From NCBI GenBank assembly GCA_963829725.1, contig CAWHJW010000009.1, forward strand, positions 186,001 through 250,000: a stretch of 64,000 bases of DNA, written 5' to 3'. A model generated the notes under the pieces. That model made no database searches, was not told the origin of the DNA, and saw only the letters and a program-made list of their open reading frames with translations. The translations under genes were made by a program, and so were the position numbers. The DNA is from RYN-230 sp963829725. GTDB taxonomy: Bacteria; Actinomycetota; Actinomycetes; Streptosporangiales; Streptosporangiaceae. Shown here one piece after another: positions 52,478 to 60,611 of the stretch. Numbering within the stretch: position 1 is the first letter of the stretch; every line of letters begins with the position of its first letter.

Positions 52478-52564
52478 GCCTGGTGGTTGTACGGGGACGG
52501 CGCTAACACGGGCGGAACGGCGGCCGTTATCGCGTTGTTAGGCCGGGCCGGGCATGCTGGGGGG

Positions 52565-53737
52565 ATGCACCTGCCGCGACGGTGCCGCACCGTGCGGATG
52601 CGGCTGACCGCCCTGTACTGCGTCCTGTTCGTGCTGTCGGCGGCCCTGATGCTGGCCATCACCAACGGCGTGGGGTCGGCCACCTCCGTGGCGCGCGTCG
52701 CGGTCGCCCCGGACGGCAGCCTCCACCCGGCGGTGTCGCCGGCTGACCAGGCCCACGCGGCCGTCTCGCACCAGTTCCTGCTGGCGTCGCTGATCGCGCT
52801 GGGCGTGGTGGCCGCGCTGTCGGTCGTGGTGGGCTGGGTGGTGGCGGGCCGGGTGCTGCGCCCGCTGCGGGTGATGACCGCGGCCGCCCGGCGGATCTCC
52901 GCGGACAGCCTGGACGAGCGGCTGGCCATGCCCGGTCCCGGTGACGAGCTGAAGGACCTGGCCGACACCATCGACGGGCTGCTGGCCCGGCTGGAGAGCG
53001 CGTTCGCCGCGCAGCGCCGGTTCGTGGCCAACGCCTCTCACGAGCTGCGCACCCCGCTGGCCACCATGCGCGCCTCCGTTGACGTGGCCGTGGCCAAGCC
53101 CGGCCCGGTGCCGGCCCCGGTCGCCCTGCTGGCCGGGCGGCTGCGCGGGGAGCTCGACAAGGCCGACGGGCTGCTGGAGGGGCTGCTCACGCTGGCCCGC
53201 GCGCAGCACGGGGAACTGCCCGGCCGGGATGCGGTCCCGCTGGATTACGCGGTGTCCGCGGCGCTGGCCGCCCGGGCCCGCGCCATCGGCGCGCGGAACC
53301 TCCTCGTGCACTACGACAGCGGGCCGGACGGCAGCTGGGTGCGGGGCAGCCAGCCGCTGCTCCGCCGGATGATCGACAATCTGCTCGACAACGCGATCGG
53401 CCACAACCGCGCGGGCGGCTGGATCCGGGTGGCCACTACCGTGGTCACCACCGGGGCCGGCCGCCAGGCCCGGATGGTGGTGGAGAACGGGGGAGCCGTG
53501 CTGGCTCCGGCGCAGGTCGCCCAGCTGGGCCAGCCGTTCCGGCGGCTGGGCGCGGACCGTACTGGCCCCGGCGGGGCCGGCCTGGGCCTGTCGATCGTGG
53601 CCGCCATCGCCGAGGCGCACGGCGGTGTGCTGCGGCTGGACGCCCGGCCGGAGGGCGGGCTGCGGGCCAGCGTCGCGCTCCCGGTGACCATGGCCGCCCC
53701 GGCGCCAGTGGCCGCGCCGGCCGGGGCGGGCACATGA
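52565..53737 (+). CDS. Sensor histidine kinase, module 1
   Basis: 390 residues. Two membrane helices (LTALYCVLFVLSAALMLAITNG and FLLASLIALGVVAALSVVVGWVV) flank a short extracellular loop of about 45 residues. HAMP follows (GRVLRPLRVMTAAARRIS), then HisKA with the His in FVANASHELRTPLA, and HATPase motifs DNLLDNAIGHN and GGAGLGLSIVAAIAEAHGG. The tiny sensor loop fits intramembrane-type kinases that sense through a neighbouring ABC transporter. It overlaps its regulator by four bases. Confidence 0.93.
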   Translation: MHLPRRCRTVRMRLTALYCVLFVLSAALMLAITNGVGSATSVARVAVAPDGSLHPAVSPADQAHAAVSHQFLLASLIALGVVAALSVVVGWVVAGRVLRPLRVMTAAARRISADSLDERLAMPGPGDELKDLADTIDGLLARLESAFAAQRRFVANASHELRTPLATMRASVDVAVAKPGPVPAPVALLAGRLRGELDKADGLLEGLLTLARAQHGELPGRDAVPLDYAVSAALAARARAIGARNLLVHYDSGPDGSWVRGSQPLLRRMIDNLLDNAIGHNRAGGWIRVATTVVTTGAGRQARMVVENGGAVLAPAQVAQLGQPFRRLGADRTGPGGAGLGLSIVAAIAEAHGGVLRLDARPEGGLRASVALPVTMAAPAPVAAPAGAGT

Positions 53738-54390
53738 GGGTCCTGGTCGCCGAGGATGCCCGGCCGCTGGCCGACGTGCTGGCCGAGGGGCTGCGCGATG
53801 CGGGCATGGCCGTGGACCTGGCCCGGGACGGGCTAGAGGCCGCGGCCAGGCTCGGCATCACCGCCTACGACGTGGTCGTGCTGGACCGGGACCTGCCCGG
53901 CATTCACGGCGACACGCTGTGCCAGATGATCACCGGGCGGGACGGGCGGGCCATGGTGCTCATGCTGACCGCGGCGGGCGCCCCCGGCGACCGGGTCAGC
54001 GGCCTGGCCCTGGGGGCCGACGATTACCTGGGCAAGCCGTTCCACTTCCCGGAACTGGTGCTGCGCATCCGGGCGCTGGCCCGCCGCCAGCCCGCGGCGC
54101 GGGCCCGGACCCTGCGGGTGGCCGGGGTCGAGCTGGACCCGGTGCGCCGGGCGGCGGCCCGGGACGGCCGGCCCCTCGGCCTGTCGGTCAAGGAGTTCGG
54201 CGTGCTGGAGGCGCTGCTGGCGGCCAGCCCCGGGTACCTCCGCGCGGAGGACCTGCTGGAGCAGGTGTGGGACGAGCACGCCGACCCGTTCACCAACACG
54301 GTGGCGGTGACCATCGGCCGGCTGCGGCGCAAGCTCGGAGACCCGCCGGTCATCGCCACCACCCCCGGGATCGGCTACCGGATCACCTGA
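53734..54390 (+). CDS. OmpR-family response regulator, module 1
   Basis: 218 residues. The receiver has the acidic pair in VAEDARPLAD, the phospho-Asp in VVLDRDLPG, the Thr in LMLTAAG and the Lys in DDYLGKPFHFPEL. The C-terminal winged helix (LSVKEFGVLEALLAAS, TVAVTIGRLRRKLGDPPVI, GIGYRIT) is of OmpR/PhoB type. Together with the upstream kinase it probably controls the divergent ABC operon. It is a paralogue of 57968-58630. Confidence 0.94.
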   Translation: MRVLVAEDARPLADVLAEGLRDAGMAVDLARDGLEAAARLGITAYDVVVLDRDLPGIHGDTLCQMITGRDGRAMVLMLTAAGAPGDRVSGLALGADDYLGKPFHFPELVLRIRALARRQPAARARTLRVAGVELDPVRRAAARDGRPLGLSVKEFGVLEALLAASPGYLRAEDLLEQVWDEHADPFTNTVAVTIGRLRRKLGDPPVIATTPGIGYRIT

Positions 54391-54423
54391 CCCACCAGGC
54401 CAGGCCTGCCCCGGCTGGCCCGG

Positions 54424-55203
54424 TCAGCCATCCCGCAGCCGGAGCACCAGCCCGCCCGCCAGCAGGGCGGCCGCCGCCCAGGCGGCCAGCACCCCGAGCC
54501 CGGCCCACGGGCCGATCGGCAGGCCGCGCAGGCCGGTGCTGGCCTGGATCTCCAGCCCGGCGGTCATCGGCGCGATCTGATCCAGGTGCCGGTGCCAGCC
54601 CGGGCTGCCGACCACCTGCCCCAGGATGGGGAACAGGTACAGCAGGCCGAGGACGATCCCGATGGCCACCGCCGCCTCCCGCACCGCGGTGGCCACCCCC
54701 AGGCTGAGCAGCGCGATCAGGGCCAGGTAGAGCACCGAGCCGGCCGCCGCGCGGAGCACCGGCCCGCTGCCCAGGGACAGGTCCGGGTAGCCGTGCGCCG
54801 GGCTGAACCCGTGGCCGGGCAGGATCAGCCGCCCGGCCAGCAGCGAGCCGGACACGGCCAGCGCCCCGGCGGCCAGCACGCCGGCGGTGACCACCGCGGC
54901 CTTGGCCCCGAGCACGACGGCCCGGCGCGGCACGGCGGCCAGCGTGGTCTGGACCATCCCGGTGGCGTACTCGCCGCTGACCGCCAGCACAGCCACGATG
55001 ACCACGATGGCCTGCCCCAGGCCGACGCCGGTCAGGCTGAGCCGGGTCAGGTCCGGATGGCAGCCGGCGGCCGGCCCGCACGAGCGGGCCGCGGAGGCCG
55101 TGGCGCTCAGCGCCACGGTCGCCGCGATGACGCCGAGCAGCAGCCAGCCGGTGCTGGCCACGGTGCGCAGCTTGGTCCACTCCGCATGCAGCGCCCCGGT
55201 CAT
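54424..55203 (-). CDS. ABC-2 type permease, module 2 (short)
   Basis: 259 residues, MTGALHAEWTKLRTV at the start and over half identical by eye to the module 1 protein at 49139-49912 (shared GRLILPGHGF, RAAAGSVLYLALIALLSLGVA, STGLRGLPIGPWAGLGVLAAW). About six helices. It overlaps the upstream lectin-domain permease by four bases. It runs convergent to the module 1 regulator. Confidence 0.9.
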   Translation of the reverse strand: MTGALHAEWTKLRTVASTGWLLLGVIAATVALSATASAARSCGPAAGCHPDLTRLSLTGVGLGQAIVVIVAVLAVSGEYATGMVQTTLAAVPRRAVVLGAKAAVVTAGVLAAGALAVSGSLLAGRLILPGHGFSPAHGYPDLSLGSGPVLRAAAGSVLYLALIALLSLGVATAVREAAVAIGIVLGLLYLFPILGQVVGSPGWHRHLDQIAPMTAGLEIQASTGLRGLPIGPWAGLGVLAAWAAAALLAGGLVLRLRDG

Positions 55204-56771
55204 GCGTCCCTCCGCCGGAGCGCCACTGCGGCCAGGGCCACGGCCAGGGCGGCCCACGCGCACAGCACCCCGAAGCCGGCCCACGGCGGCAGCGGGAAGT
55301 ACCCGTTGCCCGGCGTGTAATCGGCCGTGACCTGCGCGTACTGCGGCATGGACTGCTGGATGGCGAAGCCGGCCGCCGGGGTGACCCGCAGCAGCCAGTC
55401 GGCCGCCCCGGGGGGCAGTATCGGCAGCGCGGCGGAGAAGAAGTAGGGCAGCACGATCAGCGCCATGACCAGGGTGATGGTCCCGGCGCTGTGCCGCAGC
55501 AGGGTTCCGAGGGCCAGAGAAAGGACGGCAGTCACCGCCACCAGCGCGGCGGATCCCACGATCACCCGCACCTCGGTGAGCGGGCTGGCCGGCAGGATGT
55601 AGTTGCCGTTGGAGCGCAGCACCCATTCCCCGGCCGCCACCGCGATGACGGCGGCGGGCAGTGCGGCGCCGAAACTGACCGCGGCGATCACGGCGGCCTT
55701 GGCGGCCAGCACCCGGCCCCGCCGCGGGCTAGCCGCGAACGTGGCCCGGATCAGGCCCCGGCGGTATTCCGCGGTGACGAACATGGTCGCCACCACGACC
55801 ACCGCGATCAGCCCGAAGAACACGCCCAGCAGGGTGCGTCCCATCGGCGTGCCGGTCCCTTCGGGCCCGGCGGCCACGTCCGGGGCGATGTCACCGGAGC
55901 CGGTCACCGTGACCGTGCCGCCGGCCTGCTGGAAACCACTGCCGGGGGGCGCGGCACTGCCGGGGGCGGCGCCCACGCTGGTGCCGGTCCAGCCACTTCC
56001 ACCCCCGGCCCTGCCACCGCCGCCCCGGCCCCGCAGGGTGACGTGATCGAAGCGGGCGGTGCCCAGGGTGGCCGACCCGGTCCCGCTCGACGTGCCGATC
56101 GCACGGGAAGTGGAGTGCGCGGACACCGGGGACGTGGCGAACAGCCCGGCCGCCGCGGTGGCGGGCAGGCCGGCCAGGTGGACGGTGCCGACCGCCCGCC
56201 AGTGCGTGCCGTCGGCCGACTGGTAGCCGGTCAGGGTGTCACCGGCCCGGGTCAGCCGCAGCCAGCCCGGCGAGCCCGCGGTCACCGGGCCGGCCGGCCC
56301 GGCGATATCGCCGGTGTAGTCATATTGCATGCGGACCCCGTGTCCGGCGGTGACCATCATGGCCGCGTAGGCCGAGCCAGGCCGCAGGCTGGCCTGGATG
56401 ATGACCCCGGCCTTGGTCCACGGCGTCAGGCCACCCGGGCTGGTCAGCGAGGTCATCCGGGCGGTGATGGTGCCGTGACGGGCCAGCGGCTGGTGCACGA
56501 AGTAGAAGCTGTCGATGACGCCCTCGCCGCCCGGCCCGGCCGGGCCGGAGCAGCCCAGGCCCGCGACGACCGGGCTGCCCGCGCTGACCTGCCCGCCGCA
56601 CGAGCTGTGGTCCAGCAGCGGGATGACCATGATGAGCAGCATGCCGGTGAACATCCCGATGATCCAGCCCCGGACGGTGCGGAACTTGGTCCACTCGGCG
56701 TGCAGCACCCGCCCGAAGCGGGGCCGCCCGGTCTCCGGGCCCGGCCGGGGCCGGGTGATGACGGCGCTCAC
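55200..56771 (-). CDS. ABC-2 type permease with lectin-like extracellular domain, module 2
   Basis: 523 residues. The full N-terminal leader is present (MSAVITRPRPGPETGRPRF, then RVLHAEWTKFRTVRG), coupled by ATGA to the ATPase stop. The extracellular insert again looks like a DUF1349/concanavalin-type beta-sandwich (DSFYFVHQPLARHGTITARM, KAGVIIQASLRPGSAYAAMM, WLRLTRAGDTLTGYQSADGT, LPATAAAGLFATSP). The membrane half follows, with TAEYRRGLIRATFAASPRRG. The insert is exported and could bind a glycan or cell-wall ligand (inference). It is the intact paralogue of 49909-51489. Confidence 0.88.
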   Translation of the reverse strand: MSAVITRPRPGPETGRPRFGRVLHAEWTKFRTVRGWIIGMFTGMLLIMVIPLLDHSSCGGQVSAGSPVVAGLGCSGPAGPGGEGVIDSFYFVHQPLARHGTITARMTSLTSPGGLTPWTKAGVIIQASLRPGSAYAAMMVTAGHGVRMQYDYTGDIAGPAGPVTAGSPGWLRLTRAGDTLTGYQSADGTHWRAVGTVHLAGLPATAAAGLFATSPVSAHSTSRAIGTSSGTGSATLGTARFDHVTLRGRGGGGRAGGGSGWTGTSVGAAPGSAAPPGSGFQQAGGTVTVTGSGDIAPDVAAGPEGTGTPMGRTLLGVFFGLIAVVVVATMFVTAEYRRGLIRATFAASPRRGRVLAAKAAVIAAVSFGAALPAAVIAVAAGEWVLRSNGNYILPASPLTEVRVIVGSAALVAVTAVLSLALGTLLRHSAGTITLVMALIVLPYFFSAALPILPPGAADWLLRVTPAAGFAIQQSMPQYAQVTADYTPGNGYFPLPPWAGFGVLCAWAALAVALAAVALRRRDA

Positions 56772-57814
56772 CGGGTCGCCCCGGTGCCCGCCGGGGACGA
56801 GTCCCCGCCAGACGCGGCCCCGCCAGACGCGGCCCCGCCAGACGCGGCCCCGCCAGACGCGGCCCCGGCGGGTGCGGCCCCGGCGGGTGCGGCCCCGGCG
56901 GGTGCGGCCCGGTACTCGACCGCGTCGCGGGTCAGGTCCAGGTAAGCCTGCTCCAGGCTGGCCCGGTGCGCGGCCACCTCGGAGAACGGCACGCCCTTCC
57001 CGGCCAGCAGGCGGACGACCTGCTCGGCGGCCAGCCCGGACGCCGTCAGCGTGCCTGGCTCACCGGTACTGAGGACGGCCCCGGCGGCCTGGAGCACGGC
57101 CGCCGCCCCGGCCGCGGCGCTGGTGCGCACCGTGACCTGGTCGCCGGAGGCCGCGGCCAGCAGGTCCCGGGTGGAGATGTCCGCGATGACCCGGCCCCGG
57201 CCCACGATGACCAGCTGGCTGGCGGTGTCCTCGAGCTCGCTCATCAGGTGGCTGGAGATCAGCACGGCCCGGCCCTCGGCGGCGAGGGCGCGCAGGAACC
57301 CGCGCATCTCGCGCGTGCCCTCCGGGTCCAGGCCGTTGAACGGCTCGTCCAGCATCAGCACCGGCGGGTCGCCGAGCATGGCCGCGGCGATGCCCAGCCG
57401 CTGCCGCATGCCGAGCGAGTAGCCGCCCGCCTTGCGGCGCGCCGCGGCCTGCAGCCCGGCCTGCTCGATGACCTCGTCGACCCGGCGGGCCGGCAGGCCC
57501 TGGGAGTGGGCCAGCCACAGCAGGTGGCCCCGGCCGCTCCGGCTGGGCTGCAGCGCCGCGGCGTCCAGCAGCGAGCCCACCTGGGTCAGCGGCCGGGCCA
57601 GGCGGGCGTAGGGCTGGCCGCCGACCAGGGCGCGGCCCGCATCGGGCGCGTCGAGGCCGAGGATGACCCGCATGGTGGTGGACTTGCCGGCGCCGTTCGG
57701 GCCGACGAACCCGGTGACCTGGCCGGCGGAGACGGTGAACGTCATCCCGTCCAGCGCCACGGTCCGGCCGAACCGTTTGCGCAACTGCATGACGTCGATC
57801 GGTGCGTTATTCAT
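56768..57814 (-). CDS. ABC transporter ATPase, module 2, with pentapeptide-repeat tail
   Basis: 348 residues, closely similar to the module 1 ATPase (GPNGAGKSTTMRVILGLDAP, SLGMRQRLGIAAAMLGDP, VLMLDEPFNGLDPEG). It differs by a C-terminal tail of about 40 residues: GAAPA three times, then GAASG four times, encoded by a 15-bp tandem array at 56806-56910. It is divergent from the module 2 regulator at 57968 across a 153-base gap that should hold both promoters. Confidence 0.93.
   Translation of the reverse strand: MNNAPIDVMQLRKRFGRTVALDGMTFTVSAGQVTGFVGPNGAGKSTTMRVILGLDAPDAGRALVGGQPYARLARPLTQVGSLLDAAALQPSRSGRGHLLWLAHSQGLPARRVDEVIEQAGLQAAARRKAGGYSLGMRQRLGIAAAMLGDPPVLMLDEPFNGLDPEGTREMRGFLRALAAEGRAVLISSHLMSELEDTASQLVIVGRGRVIADISTRDLLAAASGDQVTVRTSAAAGAAAVLQAAGAVLSTGEPGTLTASGLAAEQVVRLLAGKGVPFSEVAAHRASLEQAYLDLTRDAVEYRAAPAGAAPAGAAPAGAASGGAASGGAASGGAASGGDSSPAGTGATR
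56806..56910. repeat. 15-bp tandem array, 4 + 3 units, in the ATPase tail
   Basis: CGCCAGACGCGGCCC occurs four times (56806-56865), followed by the variant CGGCGGGTGCGGCCC three times (56866-56910). On the minus strand these encode GAASG and GAAPA pentapeptides. Confidence 0.92.
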
Positions 57815-57967
57815 CTGGGTTGTCTTTCGTCGGCGGGAATTGCCTTCCGATGCTGGTTGTACGCGCCCGCCGGTGCCAGCCTGGTGTCGGCGGCTGACAC
57901 CCGGCTGGCACCGCGGGCCTGCGAGGGTGAGGCCAGGTCACGCCACAGGAAGGACGATCAGGCAATC

Positions 57968-58630
57968 ATGAGAGTGCTGGTCGCGGAAGATCATGAGGTG
58001 CTGGCCCGGGCCATCGGGACCGGGCTGCGCCGCGAGGGCATGGCGGTCAACGTGGTCCACGACGGGGACGACGCGCTGGAGCGCCTGGCCATCACCCGGT
58101 ACGACGTGCTGGTGCTGGACCGGGACCTGCCGGGCACCCACGGCGACGAGGTCTGCCGCCGGCTGGCGGCCGGCCGCGCCGGGACCCGGATCCTGATGCT
58201 GACGGCGGCGGGCACCGTCGCCGACCGGGTGGACGGGCTGGGCCTGGGCGCCGATGACTACCTGGCCAAGCCGTTCGACTTTCCAGAGCTCACCGCGCGC
58301 ATCCGGGCGCTGGGCCGCCGGTCCGCGCCGCCGCTGCCGCCCACCCTGCGGTGCGGCGACGTGATGCTCGATCCCACCCGGCGGGTCGCGTTCCGGGCCG
58401 CGCGGCGGCTGGACCTGTCCCCGAAGGAGTTCGCCGCGCTGGAGGTCCTGCTCGAGTCGGGGGACCGGGTCGTGTCAGCGGAGGAACTGCTCGACCGGGC
58501 CTGGGATGAGGCCGCCGACCCGTTCACCACCGCGGTCAAGACCACGATCCGGCGGCTGCGGGTCAAGCTGGGCGACCCGCCCGTCATCCATACCGTCCGC
58601 GACGGCGGCTACCGGATCGGGGCAGCCTGA
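57968..58630 (+). CDS. OmpR-family response regulator, module 2
   Basis: 220 residues from the ATG at 57968 (GGAAGGA upstream). The receiver has VAEDHEVLARAI, the phospho-Asp in LVLDRDLPGTHGDE, LMLTAAGTVADR and DDYLAKPFDFPEL. The winged helix has LSPKEFAALEVLLESG and TTIRRLRVKLGDPPV. It is a paralogue of the module 1 regulator. Here the regulator precedes the kinase, the reverse of module 1. It overlaps the kinase start by one base. Confidence 0.94.
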   Translation: MRVLVAEDHEVLARAIGTGLRREGMAVNVVHDGDDALERLAITRYDVLVLDRDLPGTHGDEVCRRLAAGRAGTRILMLTAAGTVADRVDGLGLGADDYLAKPFDFPELTARIRALGRRSAPPLPPTLRCGDVMLDPTRRVAFRAARRLDLSPKEFAALEVLLESGDRVVSAEELLDRAWDEAADPFTTAVKTTIRRLRVKLGDPPVIHTVRDGGYRIGAA

Positions 58631-59823
58631 TGGCGCGCTCCTGGGCGGCGCGGCTCCCGGGGCGGCGGAGGCCGGTGTTCCGCCGGACCCTGCGGCTGCG
58701 GCTGGCCCTGCTGTATGCCGCCCTGTTCGCCGTCTCGGCCGTCGCGCTGGGCGCGGCCGCGGTGATCTTCAAGCCGAACTTCCTGGTGCACAGCTCGTTC
58801 CGGGCGGCGCCAGGGAGCCAGGTGCACACCGGCTGCCAGGCTCACTCGTGCGCCGTGGCCAGCGATGGCTGGGACGGCGGGTTGCGCCAGTTCCTGGCGG
58901 GCGGCGCCGCGTCGCACAACATCGGCGGGGGGCTGGCCCTGCTGGCCATCCTGGTCGTGCTCGCCCTCGGCGCGGGCTGGCTGCTGTCCGGGCGGGTGCT
59001 GCGGCCGCTGCACGCGATCACCAGCAGCGCCCGGCATATCTCGGCCAGCAACCTGCACCAGCGGCTGCAGGTCAGCGGACCGGGCGACGAGTTCGCCGAG
59101 CTCGGCGAGACGCTGGATGACCTGTTCGCCCGGCTGGAGGCGTCCTTCGAGTCGCAGCGGCGGTTCGTGGCCAACGCCTCGCACGAGCTGCGCACTCCGC
59201 TGGCGGCCGAGCGGACCCTGCTCCAGGTGGCGCTGGCCGATCCCGAGGCCAGCACGGAGACGCTCCGGTCTGCCTGCCGGGAAGCCCTGGCCCTGGGCGA
59301 GCAGCAGGATGCCCTGATCGGCGCGCTGCTCACGCTGGCCACCAGCGAGCGCGGCCTGGAGCGCCGGGAGCGCTTCGACCTGGCGGGCATCGCCCAGAAG
59401 GTGATCATGGATCAGCTGCCGACGGCCGAGCGCCGCGGCATCCAGATCGGCAGCGCACTGGAGCCGGCGCCCGCCGCCGGTGACGCCAGCCTGGCGGAGA
59501 GCCTGGTGGCGAACCTGGTGGACAACGCGGTGCGGCACAATCAGCCGGGTGGCCGGGTGCAGGTGTCGGTGACGGCCAGCGAGGGGCAGGCCGTCCTGGC
59601 CGTCAGCAACACGGGGGAGCCGGTCCCGCCGGCCGAGGTCGACCGGCTGTTCCAGCCCTTCCAGCGACTGGGCGCCGACCGGGTCCGCGGCTCCGGCGGC
59701 CACGGCCTGGGCCTGGCCATCGTCCGGGCCATCACGGACGCGCATCACGCGGTGCTGACCGCCACCCCCGGCCCGGAAGGCGGCCTGGCCGTCCAAGTGA
59801 TCTTCCCGCCCGATGACCGCTGA
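58630..59823 (+). CDS. Sensor histidine kinase, module 2
   Basis: 397 residues. Two helices (LALLYAALFAVSAVALGAAAVIF and ALLAILVVLALGAGWLLSG) flank an extracellular loop of about 70 residues holding two cysteines (HTGCQAHSCAV) that could form a disulfide; the module 1 kinase lacks these. HAMP, HisKA (FVANASHELRTPLAAERT) and HATPase (NLVDNAVRHNQPGG, GGHGLGLAIVRAI) follow. The different sensor loop suggests that the two modules respond to different ligands. Confidence 0.93.
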   Translation: MARSWAARLPGRRRPVFRRTLRLRLALLYAALFAVSAVALGAAAVIFKPNFLVHSSFRAAPGSQVHTGCQAHSCAVASDGWDGGLRQFLAGGAASHNIGGGLALLAILVVLALGAGWLLSGRVLRPLHAITSSARHISASNLHQRLQVSGPGDEFAELGETLDDLFARLEASFESQRRFVANASHELRTPLAAERTLLQVALADPEASTETLRSACREALALGEQQDALIGALLTLATSERGLERRERFDLAGIAQKVIMDQLPTAERRGIQIGSALEPAPAAGDASLAESLVANLVDNAVRHNQPGGRVQVSVTASEGQAVLAVSNTGEPVPPAEVDRLFQPFQRLGADRVRGSGGHGLGLAIVRAITDAHHAVLTATPGPEGGLAVQVIFPPDDR

Positions 59824-59877
59824 AGCCCGATGAATGACCGCTAAAGCGGCGAGAGCACTGAAGCGGGGAGAGATGGA

Positions 59878-59918
59878 GCGACGCCGGGTGGCTACGGGGG
59901 CAAACCACCCGGCGTCGC
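59878..59918 (+). terminator. Perfect 14-bp stem hairpin downstream of module 2
   Basis: GCGACGCCGGGTGG (59878-59891) pairs exactly with CCACCCGGCGTCGC (59905-59918) around a 13-base loop. It lies 55 bases after the kinase stop. The remaining sequence to 60074 shows nothing else I can name. Confidence 0.65.
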
Positions 59919-60074
59919 AATCATCGGCGTTCCGACGGGGGCCCGGAACGCCGGCAGGTGCTCCGACGGGGGACCAGAGCACCGCTATGCATGTTACACC
60001 GAAAACCCCCCCTTGTGCGTCAAGACCGGATAGCCGAGCGGGATCTGGTCAGGGCATCCGGTAAGCAGTGCGGT

Positions 60075-60500
60075 TCAGCCGTTTCCCGGCTGCCTTTCAG
60101 CTCCCGATTCCCGGATATGCCCGCCAGGCTGCGGTGCCGTCCCGGGCGGCTCGTCCGCCCCGGCACTTCCCGCTGGCCACCTGCTTGCCTCCGGCGCGGT
60201 GTAACGCTCGGGCAGCCGCGGCTCGTAGGCCTGAAAGCGTTTCGTGTCGGCCGGTTCCCGGCCGCCGTTCGCGATCACCACGGCGAAATAGGGGATGAGG
60301 ATAGCGCCCGCCGCCGGAATCGCGGCCAGCCACCCGGCGCCGGACACGAACAAGACTATCGTCAGCCCGAAACAGAGCACCCGGATACCCATCATGATCA
60401 GGTAACGGCGCTGCCGCGCGGCCACGTCCGCGGTCAGCCCCGGCTGAGCCTCGGTGACGAGGTGGGCGCGCTCGCGGCGGGTCCTGGTGATGGGCTTCAC
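60075..60500 (-). CDS. DUF3099 family membrane protein
   Basis: 141 residues from the GTG at 60500. ITRTRRERAHLVTEAQ leads into DVAARQRRYLIMMGIRVLCFG, the hallmark of DUF3099, and two adjacent helices (VLCFGLTIVLFVSGAGWLAAI and AAGAILIPYFAVVIANGGRE). The C-terminus is a Pro/Gly-rich tail. DUF3099 is widespread in actinomycetes and uncharacterised. The frame stays open to 60584, but the extra residues do not fit the family. Confidence 0.8.
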   Translation of the reverse strand: MKPITRTRRERAHLVTEAQPGLTADVAARQRRYLIMMGIRVLCFGLTIVLFVSGAGWLAAIPAAGAILIPYFAVVIANGGREPADTKRFQAYEPRLPERYTAPEASRWPAGSAGADEPPGTAPQPGGHIRESGAERQPGNG

Positions 60501-60611
60501 CTTTCCAACGTACGCCGGTTTGCGGCGTATGACGGCGCAGGCCGCCGGCCAGCTGCGGGCGCCGCGGAAAACCCCGCGGGCCACCCGGCGCCCTCGCTCA
60601 GGTATTCGGCG

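Noticed and set aside
51308..52564. N-terminal extension of the module 1 kinase on the plus strand
   Set aside because: The extra 419 codons are antisense to the ATPase and permease; the kinase begins at the ATG at 52565 with its first membrane helix.
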